Shown: in pieces, positions 45,970 through 54,335 of the stretch | Position numbering within the stretch: the stretch's first letter is position 1 | Layout of the letters: each line of letters begins with the position of its first letter | Source: Albidovulum litorale | GTDB taxonomy: Bacteria; Pseudomonadota; Alphaproteobacteria; Rhodobacterales; Rhodobacteraceae | Direction: 5' to 3' | Assembly: GCF_025751495.1 (NCBI RefSeq) | Contig: NZ_JAOWKZ010000003.1 | Span: 682,001 to 746,000, forward strand | Length of the DNA: 64,000 nucleotides | Made by a program: the position numbers and the translations under genes | The notes under the pieces: model-generated | Database searches by the model: none | Seen by the model: only the letters and a program-made list of their open reading frames with translations | What the model was told of the DNA's origin: nothing

Positions 45970-47117
45970 CCGCGTTTTCCCTTCCTGACCTGCCGGGCCT
46001 TTTGCCGGGGTTACTCGACGGATTGCAGCAGACGGCAGCCTTGCCCGCCGATAGACCCATGGGGCTGCATGGGGCCTATTACACCTCGCCAGACCTCTTC
46101 GAACTGGAGAAGGCCACACTTCTGCGGGACGGCTGGCATTGCCTTGGCCGCGCGGATGAAATCCCCGAACCGGGCGATTACTTCGCGGCCCGGCTTCTGG
46201 GGGAACCGCTGATCGTGATGCGCGGCGATGACGCGGTGATCCGGGTCTTCGCCAATGTCTGCCGCCACCGGGGCATGCTGCTGGCCGGGGGGCGGGGGAA
46301 CGTCAAACGGCTGATCTGTTCCTACCACGCCTGGAGCTATGGCCGCGACGGCAGCCTCCTGCGCGCCGCCCATATGGAGAATGCCGGTTTCGACCGCGCG
46401 AATTGCCGGTTGGCGGAGTTTCACTGCGAGATCTGGCAGGGCTTCATCTATGTCAGCCTCGCCGACACACCCCGTCCGCTCGCGGAACAACTTCAGCCGC
46501 TGGCCAACGCGCTCGCGCCCTATGAGACGGGCAGCTTCCGCGTCGTGCATTCGGCCGAGGAAGACTGGCAGTGCAACTGGAAATGTCTCGTCGAGAATTT
46601 CATGGAGGGCTATCACCTTTCGGTCGTCCATCCGCAGACCCTGAGGGGCTATACCCCGACCGAGCTTTGCACCAAGGGACCGTCCGCCCCGGCCTTCACC
46701 AGCTACAATGCGAATTACCCGGACGGCATCCCCAGCAGGGGCAAGGGCGCGCCGGGGCTCGATGAGCGCCAGCGTCAGCGGTCGTTTCTGTTCAACGTCT
46801 TCCCGACACAGGTCGCCAGTCAGGCCGCAAGCCTTCTCGCGTCGCTCAGCCTGCAACCTGTCAGCGTGGATTGCGTCCATGTTAAGTGGACTCTCTCGGT
46901 CTATGGTGACGATCTGGATGCGGACACAATCGCCCAGCGCATCGCGCTCTGGACCGAGGTCAACCGCGAGGACCGGGAGAAGCTCGAAAAGTTGCAACAG
47001 GCTCTTGGGTCATCCCGAGCCGATCCCGGGCCCTTGGCGGGCGAGAATTTCGAAGGGACAATCCGCGACTTTCACCTTTATCTTGCGGGGGCACTGACCC
47101 CGGCCAATCCGACCTGA
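45966..47117 (+). CDS. Rieske oxygenase alpha subunit, quaternary-amine type (2)
   Basis: A 383-aa second Rieske oxygenase, only distantly similar to the first. Ligands C99, H101, C118, H121 for the 2Fe-2S cluster; H217 and H222 for iron in ENFMEGYHLSVVH; E214 at the bridging position. Both proteins keep all catalytic residues, so neither is a structural beta subunit. They may form a mixed complex or act on two successive substrates. Translationally coupled to gene 1 by ATGA overlap; RidA follows 13 bp later. Confidence 0.87.
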   Translation: MTAFSLPDLPGLLPGLLDGLQQTAALPADRPMGLHGAYYTSPDLFELEKATLLRDGWHCLGRADEIPEPGDYFAARLLGEPLIVMRGDDAVIRVFANVCRHRGMLLAGGRGNVKRLICSYHAWSYGRDGSLLRAAHMENAGFDRANCRLAEFHCEIWQGFIYVSLADTPRPLAEQLQPLANALAPYETGSFRVVHSAEEDWQCNWKCLVENFMEGYHLSVVHPQTLRGYTPTELCTKGPSAPAFTSYNANYPDGIPSRGKGAPGLDERQRQRSFLFNVFPTQVASQAASLLASLSLQPVSVDCVHVKWTLSVYGDDLDADTIAQRIALWTEVNREDREKLEKLQQALGSSRADPGPLAGENFEGTIRDFHLYLAGALTPANPT

Positions 47118-47130
47118 CAAGGAGCCCTAA

Positions 47131-47556
47131 ATGGCGCATTACCGCCACCGCAAGTTCAACACCAAGGATACCTATCCCGAACAGAAGCTCGACAACGACC
47201 TCTGTCAGGCGGTGGTCACCCAAGGCGGGCGCACGATCTACCTGCGCGGCCAGTGCCCGCAGGATCTGGACACCGCGAAGAATATCGAGAGCCACGATCC
47301 CGTGGAGCAGACCCACAAGGTCATGCAGAATATTCGCCAGCTGATCGAGGAATGCGGCGGACGGATGGAGCATCTGGTGAAGGTCGTGGTCTACATCACC
47401 GATGTCCGCCACCGCGAGGCGGTCTATCGCACGATGGGCGAATATCTGAAGGGGGTGCATCCGGTCTCCACCGGGCTTGTCGTCTCGGCGCTCGCCCGGC
47501 CCGACTGGCTGGTCGAGATCGACGGCACCGCCGTGATCCCGGATGAGGCGCCATGA
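47131..47556 (+). CDS. RidA-family protein
   Basis: A 141-aa member of the RidA/YjgF family, which hydrolyses enamine/imine intermediates and protects PLP enzymes. Blocks: YLRGQCPQDLD, QTHKVMQNIRQLIEECGGRMEHLVKVVVYITD and the closing VVSALARPDWLVEIDGTAVIP with the conserved arginine. The N-terminus is longer than in core RidA, as in the Rid subfamilies found in catabolic operons. In this operon an imine made by amine oxidation could be its substrate. Its stop overlaps the next gene (ATGA). Confidence 0.88.
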   Translation: MAHYRHRKFNTKDTYPEQKLDNDLCQAVVTQGGRTIYLRGQCPQDLDTAKNIESHDPVEQTHKVMQNIRQLIEECGGRMEHLVKVVVYITDVRHREAVYRTMGEYLKGVHPVSTGLVVSALARPDWLVEIDGTAVIPDEAP

Positions 47557-48227
47557 CCTTCTCGCTCGTCGCCCGCTGTGAAATGACCGGTATGTTCGGG
47601 GTCGCGATTTCCTCCTCCTCGCCCGCCGTTGCCGCGCGCTGTTCCTATGCCCGCGCAGGCGTGGGCGCCGTCGCCTCGCAGAACGTCACCGACCCGACGC
47701 TCGGACCCTTGGCGCTCGACCTCATGGAAGGCGGGCTGAGCGCGTCCGAGGCCGTGTCCGAGGTGAAACGGCGGGGCGCCTTCATCGAATACCGGCAGGT
47801 GCTGGCCGTGGACCGAAGCGGGATGACGGCAATCCATTCCGGGCCGAACTCGCTCGGCATCTGGACGCAAGCGGAGGGGCCGAATGTTGCCTCGGGCGGC
47901 AACCTTCTGGCCAACGACAGCGTGCCGCAGGCCATCGTCGATGGGTTCGTGTTGGCCAAGGGCCATCTCGGCGACCGGCTGATCGCGGCCATGCGCGCGG
48001 GCCTTGCGGCGGGAGGTGAGGCGGGGCCGGTGCATTCGGCGGGCATGAAGCTGGTTGACAAGGTCGCTTGGCCCGTCGCCGACCTGCGCTGCGACTGGAC
48101 CGAGGACTGCCCGATCGAGGCCGTCGCCACGGCTTGGGATATCTACAAGCCCCAGCTTGACGCCTATGTGCAGCGCGCGCTCGATCCCCGTGCGGCCCCG
48201 TCCTATGGCGTGCCGGGCGACGAATGA
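47553..48227 (+). CDS. DUF1028 protein
   Basis: A 224-aa protein of the DUF1028 family: FSLVARCEMTGMFGVAISSSSPAVAARCSYARAGVGAVASQNV at the N-terminus, then LLANDSVPQAIVDGF and WPVADLRCDWTEDCPIE. The family resembles Ntn-hydrolases and is of unknown activity. It is the last gene of the Rieske-Rieske-RidA operon, coupled to ridA by ATGA. An amidohydrolase role in the same degradation pathway is a guess from context. Confidence 0.85.
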   Translation: MTFSLVARCEMTGMFGVAISSSSPAVAARCSYARAGVGAVASQNVTDPTLGPLALDLMEGGLSASEAVSEVKRRGAFIEYRQVLAVDRSGMTAIHSGPNSLGIWTQAEGPNVASGGNLLANDSVPQAIVDGFVLAKGHLGDRLIAAMRAGLAAGGEAGPVHSAGMKLVDKVAWPVADLRCDWTEDCPIEAVATAWDIYKPQLDAYVQRALDPRAAPSYGVPGDE

Positions 48228-48329
48228 TCCCGGAAACGGGAACTTTCCCTCTCTTCCCTTGATAATCCTGCCGCAGTCGGCCCAACCTGTCCAAGCGAAC
48301 GGAAATCTTACCCGGGTCCCGGAGTTACG

Positions 48330-49277
48330 ATGCTGAGATTCACATTGCGGCAGCTGGAATATTTTGTTGCCGTCGGCGAAAGCGGCAGCATCGCGCTGGC
48401 CGCGGCAAAGGTGAACGTCTCATCGCCGTCGATTTCCGCCGCCATCAACCAGCTTGAAAAGGAACTCGGCCTGCCGCTCTTCGTTCGCCAGCATGCGCAG
48501 GGGCTGTCGCTGACGCTGGCGGGACGGCAGTTGATGACACAGGCTCAGCGGGTGCTTTCCGACGCCGAACAGCTTGTCGATCTCGCGGGCGACATCGCGG
48601 GCAGCGTGCGCGGGCCACTGGCTCTGGGCTGTCTTCTGACCTTCGCGCAGGTCGTCGTACCGGCTCTTCGGGCGTCGTTCGAACGGCTCTACCCGGACGT
48701 GCGGATCGGGCAGACCGAGCTGAACCAGTCCGAGATCTTCAGCAAGCTCCGGCGGGCCGAGATTGACGTCGCCCTGACCTATGATCTCGATCTACCGGCG
48801 GATCTGAGGTTTCAGACGATCACATCGCTGCCGCCCTACGCGATCTTCGACGCGGGCCACCCGCTGGCCACGCGCGCCTCGATCGAGGTCGCCGACCTTG
48901 TCCCCTACCCCATGGTCCTTCTCGATCTGCCAATCAGCTCAGACTATTTCCTCTCCTTCTTCTCCCGTGCCGGGCTGAAGCCCAACATCGCCGAACGCAC
49001 CCGTGATTTCGCCGTCATGCGCAGCCTCGTGGCGAACGGCTTCGGCTATTCCATTGCCAATGTCAGGCCGCTGAACGACCTCGCGCCTGACGGAAAACCG
49101 CTGCGCTTCGTTCCCCTGTCGGGACAGGTGCGGCCGATCAATGTCGGCATCCTGACGACGCCCGATGCGGCGAATGCCAATATCATCCGCGCCTTCATCG
49201 ACCATTGCCGCGCCGCTCATGCGGCGGGTCAGATCCCCGGGCTGAGCCTGAAACCGGTCGGGGAGAACGCGCCTTGA
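48330..49277 (+). CDS. LysR-family regulator (1)
   Basis: A 315-aa LTTR: N-terminal winged helix-turn-helix (LRQLEYFVAVGESGSIALAAAKVNVSSPSISAAINQLEKELGLPLFVR) and a periplasmic-binding-like effector domain. It follows the Rieske operon after about 100 bases and its last bases overlap the TTG start of the deacylase, so the two are co-transcribed. It is a candidate for binding the operators at 44.7 kb, although LTTR sites are usually T-N11-A. Confidence 0.9.
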   Translation: MLRFTLRQLEYFVAVGESGSIALAAAKVNVSSPSISAAINQLEKELGLPLFVRQHAQGLSLTLAGRQLMTQAQRVLSDAEQLVDLAGDIAGSVRGPLALGCLLTFAQVVVPALRASFERLYPDVRIGQTELNQSEIFSKLRRAEIDVALTYDLDLPADLRFQTITSLPPYAIFDAGHPLATRASIEVADLVPYPMVLLDLPISSDYFLSFFSRAGLKPNIAERTRDFAVMRSLVANGFGYSIANVRPLNDLAPDGKPLRFVPLSGQVRPINVGILTTPDAANANIIRAFIDHCRAAHAAGQIPGLSLKPVGENAP

Positions 49278-50422
49278 AACTGGTCCTCGAAACGCTCGAC
49301 CGGCTTATCGGGTTCGACACGGTCAGCGCACGGTCCAACCTTTCGCTGATCGGGTTTGTCGAGGCCTTCTGCCGCGAAAGGGGTGCCGAGACCCGCCGGA
49401 TCAGCGGCACCACAAGCGACAAATGCGGGTTGATCGCCCGGTTCGGCCCGGACCGGGAGGACGGTATCCTCCTGTCCGGCCACACCGATGTCGTTCCCGC
49501 CGAAGGGCAGAACTGGACGCGTCCCCCTTTCGCGCTGACCCGCGAGGGCGACCGTCTCTTCGGACGCGGCACGACTGACATGAAGGGTTTTCTGGCCTGT
49601 ATGCTCGATGCCGCCGACACCGCCGCGCGCGCGGACCTCACCCGACCCCTCACACTCCTTTTTTCCTACGATGAAGAGATCGGCTGCGTTGGCATTCAGG
49701 AGATGCGGCCGGAACTGGAAACCCTGCTGAGGCCGCAACGGCTCTGCATCGTCGGTGAGCCGACAGGAATGCAGGTCGCCACCGGCCACAAGGGCAAGGC
49801 CGCGCTCAAGGCGCGCTGCACCGGCCAAAGCGGCCATTCCGCCCTCGCCCCGCACTTCGTCAACGCCCTGCATCTGGCCAGTGACTTCGTGACCGGTCTG
49901 CGCGGGGTTCAGGCGTGGTTCGAGGCGAACGGCGCGCGGGACGCAGCTTATGACGTGCCCTACACGACCCTTCACGCAGGTCGCATGACCGGCGGCACCG
50001 CGCTGAACATCGTGCCGGACCGGGCCGAGGTCGACTTTGAATACCGCTACCTTCCCGCCGATGGCGATGCGGCCGTCCTGTCCCGCATCGAAAAGATGGC
50101 CGACAGCATTGCCGCGTCCTATGCCGGGCGATGGGATGGGGCCGCCATCGCCATCGAACGCCTGAACGCCTATCCGGGGCTGGAGATCGCGGCGGATGCG
50201 CAGGCGGTGCGGCTTGCCTGCGACCTTTCTCCGGTGGCGGGCCTCACCAAGGTGGCCTTCGGGACGGAGGCGGGCGTCATCAGCGCGCTTGGCATTCCGA
50301 CCGTCGTCTGCGGCCCGGGCTCCATGGCCGGTCAGGGCCACAAGCCGCACGAATATATCGAGCTATCGCAGTTGAACGCCTGCAAGACCATGCTGGACCG
50401 GACCGTCGGCACCCTGACCTGA
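49274..50422 (+). CDS. M20-family deacylase (ArgE/DapE-like)
   Basis: A 382-aa zinc amidohydrolase. Metal ligands are in SGHTDVVPAEGQNW (H, with D as catalytic), GTTDMKGF (bridging D), DEEIGCVG (catalytic EE) and GHKPHEYI (H). Best fit is acetylornithine deacetylase, ArgE group 2. The start is TTG 49274, which overlaps the LysR stop (TTGA); the upstream ATG lies inside lysR. Since it sits in a catabolic cluster with a LysR gene, it may deacylate an N-acyl amino acid intermediate rather than serve arginine synthesis. Cytosolic. Confidence 0.85.
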   Translation: MKLVLETLDRLIGFDTVSARSNLSLIGFVEAFCRERGAETRRISGTTSDKCGLIARFGPDREDGILLSGHTDVVPAEGQNWTRPPFALTREGDRLFGRGTTDMKGFLACMLDAADTAARADLTRPLTLLFSYDEEIGCVGIQEMRPELETLLRPQRLCIVGEPTGMQVATGHKGKAALKARCTGQSGHSALAPHFVNALHLASDFVTGLRGVQAWFEANGARDAAYDVPYTTLHAGRMTGGTALNIVPDRAEVDFEYRYLPADGDAAVLSRIEKMADSIAASYAGRWDGAAIAIERLNAYPGLEIAADAQAVRLACDLSPVAGLTKVAFGTEAGVISALGIPTVVCGPGSMAGQGHKPHEYIELSQLNACKTMLDRTVGTLT

Positions 50423-50431
50423 CTACCGGGT

Positions 50432-51373
50432 TCAGCTCAGCGCCATCCGCCGGTAGAACCCCGACAAGAGAAGGGGCGTCGTGTACATCGGAATCTGATA
50501 GCAGCCGATGAACATCAGCACCTGATCGGTCACCGCGGGCGGCAGCGCGATCAGGAACAGCGCGATGTTGCGATTGCCCGCGACGATCGCCAGCGATGGC
50601 AGGTCGCGGCCTACCCCGCACCGCCTCAGCGCAAAGGCCGCAAGGACCTGACCGCCGATATTCACCGCAAAAGCGAGCGCGAGCCAGCCGAGAAGCACGT
50701 CAGGCGCCGTACGCAATGCAGGGCCAATGGCCGACATCAATCCGACGACGACCACCGCCATCGCCAGCGCCGACGCGCCGTCGAGCGCGGCCATTCTTAC
50801 AGGGCCGGGATTGACGAACACAGTCTTGCGCAAGGCGAATGCGGCAAGGGCCGCCACGGCAATAACCATCAGAAGCCGCGCGGCAGGCAACAGCACCTCC
50901 GCCCCCCGCCCCAGCGCGGGCATCAGGTGAAAGACCGGTATGACGGTCAGCGGCAGCAAGGCCGTGCCCACGATCAGCAGCCGGAAGGCGGGCGCGGGAT
51001 CTGCGCCCGAGAGGATGGCAAGGTTGGGGCTTCCCGCGATCGAGGCAGCACTGAGGACCAGAACCATCGCCAAAGCGGCAGGCGTCGTCGCGATGCCCGC
51101 CGCATGGGCGATGCCAACCGCCAAGAGCGGCAGGACAAGCTGGTAGATCAGCACCGTGAGAACTGCAGGCAGCGTTCTTTGCAGCGACCCGGCAAGCCGC
51201 CCCGGCCCGACCCGCAATGCGGCGAGAAACAGCAGCAGCGCCACCAGTTCCCGCAGCCAGGGCTTCATCGCCTGCGCCAGCCCCGGCAGCAAGGCCCCGG
51301 CCAAGAGGCCGAGGATCAGAAGCAATCGCCCATGCTTTGCGGCAAGACCCAGCCCCGCGACGACCGCGTTCAC
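50432..51373 (-). CDS. BASS-like membrane transporter
   Basis: A 314-aa protein with about ten membrane helices. The helix pattern and the late block VAGNRNIALFLIALPP recall the bile acid:sodium symporter and AEC families; SAASIAGSPNLAILSGADP is the central crossover region. GTG 51373 is chosen as start, 11 bases after dctM's stop region and after GGCAGGGG; the frame continues upstream into dctM. It is last in the TRAP operon and could export or import an acid related to the TRAP substrate. Confidence 0.7.
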   Translation of the reverse strand: MNAVVAGLGLAAKHGRLLLILGLLAGALLPGLAQAMKPWLRELVALLLFLAALRVGPGRLAGSLQRTLPAVLTVLIYQLVLPLLAVGIAHAAGIATTPAALAMVLVLSAASIAGSPNLAILSGADPAPAFRLLIVGTALLPLTVIPVFHLMPALGRGAEVLLPAARLLMVIAVAALAAFALRKTVFVNPGPVRMAALDGASALAMAVVVVGLMSAIGPALRTAPDVLLGWLALAFAVNIGGQVLAAFALRRCGVGRDLPSLAIVAGNRNIALFLIALPPAVTDQVLMFIGCYQIPMYTTPLLLSGFYRRMALS

Positions 51374-51383
51374 CCCTGCCGCC

Positions 51384-52700
51384 TCATCCGCCGGGTCGCT
51401 GGATGATGTTCTCAGGCAGCCACGTCGCAAGCCCGGGGAAGGTGATCAGGACAAAGACCATCACCACCATGATCAGGAACATTGGGATTGCCGCCTTGGC
51501 GATGAAATTCATCTCATGCCCCGTCATGCCCTGCAGCACGAAAAGATTGAAGCCGATCGGCGGAGTGATCTGCGCCATCTCGACCACCACGACGATGAAG
51601 ATGCCGAACCAGATGATGTCGATGCCCGCCTGGCGGATCATCGGTTCCACAACCGCCATGGTGAGGACGACGGACGAGATACCGTCGAGGAAACAACCGA
51701 GCACGATGTAGAAGATGAGAAGCGCCATCAGCAGTTCCAGCCTGGTCAGGCCGAGCGACCCTATCCATGTGGCGAGCGCGCGCGGCAGCCCGGTGAACCC
51801 CATCGACAAAGAGAGGAACGCCGCACCCGCAAGGATCAGCGCAATCATCGCCGAGGTGCGCGTTGCCCCCATCAGGCTTTCCTTCAGGCTTTCCCAGTTG
51901 AGCGAGCCCTGCGCGGCGGCGAGCGCCATTGCGCCCAGAACCCCGAACGTCGCGGCCTCGGTCGCGGTGGCAAAGCCGAGATACATCGAGCCGATGACGA
52001 GGGTGATCAGCAACAAGACCGGGATCAGGAATCGCGAGTTCTTCAGCTTTTCGGCGAAGGTTGTCACCGGCTCCGCCGTCGGCTCGAACCGGGACGACAG
52101 CCGCGAATAGATCGCGATATAGCTCATGAACATCGACGCGAGCACGAGGCCCGGGAAGATGCCCGCCATAAAGAGCTTGGAGATCGACTCATTGATCGTC
52201 ACCCCATAGACGATCAGCGTCAGCGAAGGCGGGATCATCAGCCCCAGCGTCGCCGCCCCGGCAAGCGTGCCGATCACCATCGGCTCCGGATAGTTGCGCT
52301 TCATCAGTTCGGGAATCGACATCTTGCCGACGGTCGTCAGCGTCGCGGCTGATGAACCCGAGACAGCGGCGAAGACGGTGCAGCCAACCACATTGGTGTG
52401 CAAAAGCCCCCCCGGCAACCGCGCCATCCAGGGCGAGAGGCCGCGGAACATATCCTCGGACAATCGGGTTCGGTAAAGGATCTCGCCCATCCAGATGAAG
52501 AGAGGAAGCGCCGTCAGGGACCACGAGGAGGAGGATCGCCAGATCACCGTCATCATCGTGTCGCCGACGGGGCGCGTGGTGAACAGTTCCATCCCCACGA
52601 AAGCGACCCCGAGAAGCGCCAGCCCGATCCAGACGCCGGAGCCGAGAAGCAGGAAGAGGGTGAAGAGAAAGATCGCCAGAGGCCAGAATTCCTGTGCCAT
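51384..52700 (-). CDS. dctM: TRAP transporter large permease
   Basis: A 438-aa protein with about 12-13 helices, the ion-coupled translocation subunit. DctM blocks: FLLLGSGVWIGLALLGVAFVGMELF, SGSSAATLTTVGKMSIPELMKRNYP, GTLAGAATLGLMIPPSLTLIVYG and TPPIGFNLFVLQGMTG. It lies 9 bp after dctQ. The substrate is set by DctP and is not known here. Confidence 0.93.
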   Translation of the reverse strand: MAQEFWPLAIFLFTLFLLLGSGVWIGLALLGVAFVGMELFTTRPVGDTMMTVIWRSSSSWSLTALPLFIWMGEILYRTRLSEDMFRGLSPWMARLPGGLLHTNVVGCTVFAAVSGSSAATLTTVGKMSIPELMKRNYPEPMVIGTLAGAATLGLMIPPSLTLIVYGVTINESISKLFMAGIFPGLVLASMFMSYIAIYSRLSSRFEPTAEPVTTFAEKLKNSRFLIPVLLLITLVIGSMYLGFATATEAATFGVLGAMALAAAQGSLNWESLKESLMGATRTSAMIALILAGAAFLSLSMGFTGLPRALATWIGSLGLTRLELLMALLIFYIVLGCFLDGISSVVLTMAVVEPMIRQAGIDIIWFGIFIVVVVEMAQITPPIGFNLFVLQGMTGHEMNFIAKAAIPMFLIMVVMVFVLITFPGLATWLPENIIQRPGG

Positions 52701-52709
52701 TCCCGCCCC

Positions 52710-53249
52710 CTATTCCGCGTGGCTCTGAACCGCGACATCGTCGCGGATATTGTCGCGGCCGGTCAGGATCAGCGCGATCAGGTTGTCGGCAAAGGCCACG
52801 GCCAGCAGGATCGCACCGCAGGCAACCGGCATCTGCACAATCCACAAGGGCGTCGCATCCTGCCCCTGACTGACATCGTTCAGCTTCCAGGACCAGTAGA
52901 CCAGCCGGACCGCGTACCACGACAGGTAGACGGTCGCCGCCGTGCCCACGACCAGACACCAAAGCTCGCCCCAATACCGGCGTTCTCCGAGCGCCGTCAG
53001 GAACAGGCCCACGCGGATATGCGCGCCGGAGTTCAGCGCGCTGGCAAAAGCAAGAAACGAAGCCGCCGCCATCAGGTAGCCCGCGTAATCCGTGGCGCCC
53101 GGAAAGGTGAAGGCCGACCAGCGCGCGATCATCTGCATGACGATCACGCCCAGCATCGCAACAAGGCAGGCCGCCGCCAGCGCCGCCGAGGCGGAATAGA
53201 TACGGTCAAGCACCCGGCGCAGAACGCCGGCACGGGTTGTTTGATCCAC
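52710..53249 (-). CDS. dctQ: TRAP transporter small permease
   Basis: A 179-aa protein with four membrane helices, the DctQ partner of DctM. MIARWSAFTFPGATDYAGYLMAAASFLAFASALNSGAHIRVGLF is the standard DctQ signature region. The gap to dctP holds a 12-bp-stem hairpin. Confidence 0.92.
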   Translation of the reverse strand: MDQTTRAGVLRRVLDRIYSASAALAAACLVAMLGVIVMQMIARWSAFTFPGATDYAGYLMAAASFLAFASALNSGAHIRVGLFLTALGERRYWGELWCLVVGTAATVYLSWYAVRLVYWSWKLNDVSQGQDATPLWIVQMPVACGAILLAVAFADNLIALILTGRDNIRDDVAVQSHAE

Positions 53250-53278
53250 CTGGGTCCCCTCCCTTCGTCTCGGATGAT

Positions 53279-53303
53279 GCGTGCGGGACAGTGTCCCGCA
53301 CGC
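53279..53303 (-). other. Hairpin between dctP and dctQ
   Basis: GCGTGCGGGACA, one base, TGTCCCGCACGC: a perfect 12-bp dyad. Hairpins at this place often stabilise the upstream binding-protein mRNA or cause partial termination, giving more DctP than DctQM. No U-tract. Confidence 0.65.
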
Positions 53304-53315
53304 GCCGCGATCCGG

Positions 53316-54281
53316 TTACTGGGCCTGATAGGCGTCGACCACGGCCTTGCCGGCATCGCCGGCGGCAGCAATCCACTCCTCGGTCATCGTCGCGCCGAAA
53401 CCCTTGAGACCTTCCTTCAACTCATCGGACGGGGCAGCGACGGTCATTCCGTTTTCGGCCAGCGTCTTGAGGTATTGATCCGTCAGTTCCTTGGCGCGCG
53501 CCTCACCCGAGGCAGCGGCCTTGGCGCCGCAATCCATGATCGCCGCCTGCGCGCCTTCGTCGAGGCCGTTGAAGCTGTCCTTGTTCACGAAGATCGTGTT
53601 GCGCGGCAGCCAGGCCTGAACGTCATAGAAATGCGTAAGGCTTTCCCAGACCTTGGAATCGACGCCGGTCGAGCCCGAGGAGATGAAGCTTTCCGCAACG
53701 CCGGTGGCGAGCGCCTGGCTCAGTTCCGCCGCCTCGATCTGCACCGGCGTCATACCCGCAAGCTCGGCAATGCGCGCGGTTGCGGCGTTGTAGGCGCGGA
53801 ACTTCACACCCGACATGTCGGCGACAGCGTTGACCTCTTTCTTGAAATAGAAGCCCTGCGGCGGCCACGGCACCGAATAGACATAGACGAGGTTCTGTTC
53901 GTCCAAGGCCGCGACAATCGCGTCATGCGCAGCGGCGGCGAGTTTGTCGCTGTCGTCGAAGGAGGTGGCGAGAAACGGGATCGAGTCGAACCCGAACATC
54001 GGGTTTTCATTGGCATGGGCCGAGAGGAGACGCTCACCGATCGGGGCCTGTCCGGTCTGCACCGCGCGCTTGATGTCGCTGCCCGAAAAGAGTGAGCCAT
54101 TCGGATGGACCACGATCTCCAGCGCCCCGCCTGTGCCTTCCGTCACGCATTCGGCAAAAGTGACGCCATTCTCGGTGTGATAGTTCGTGGCCGGATAGGC
54201 CATCGGCATGTCCCATGTCTCGGCGGCAGCACCGGTGGCGGAAAGCGCCGTTGCGGCGAGCAGATAGGTCAGTTTTTTCAT
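53316..54281 (-). CDS. dctP: TRAP transporter substrate-binding protein
   Basis: A 321-aa periplasmic protein with signal peptide (cleavage near GAAAET). DctP pattern: ETWDMPMAYPATNYHTENGVTFAECV, SLFSGSDIKRAVQTGQAPIGERLLS, and VKFRAYNAATARIAELAGMTPVQIEAAELSQAL, which includes the conserved arginine (R in KFRAY) that binds a carboxylate. The ligand is therefore an organic acid or amino acid. It lies between the oxidoreductase gene and dctQ on the minus strand. Confidence 0.93.
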   Translation of the reverse strand: MKKLTYLLAATALSATGAAAETWDMPMAYPATNYHTENGVTFAECVTEGTGGALEIVVHPNGSLFSGSDIKRAVQTGQAPIGERLLSAHANENPMFGFDSIPFLATSFDDSDKLAAAAHDAIVAALDEQNLVYVYSVPWPPQGFYFKKEVNAVADMSGVKFRAYNAATARIAELAGMTPVQIEAAELSQALATGVAESFISSGSTGVDSKVWESLTHFYDVQAWLPRNTIFVNKDSFNGLDEGAQAAIMDCGAKAAASGEARAKELTDQYLKTLAENGMTVAAPSDELKEGLKGFGATMTEEWIAAAGDAGKAVVDAYQAQ

Positions 54282-54335
54282 CTCGTTCTCCCTTATTGGT
54301 TGTTGTGGTCGTTCCTTTGGCTTCTTTGTCCGAGC

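Noticed and set aside
48234-48250. CCCG-GAAA-CGGG hairpin after the DUF1028 gene as a terminator
   Set aside because: Only four base pairs and no U-tract; too weak to call.
52398-54095. 565-codon open frame on the plus strand
   Set aside because: Antisense to the TRAP transporter genes dctM, dctQ and dctP, which are well supported.
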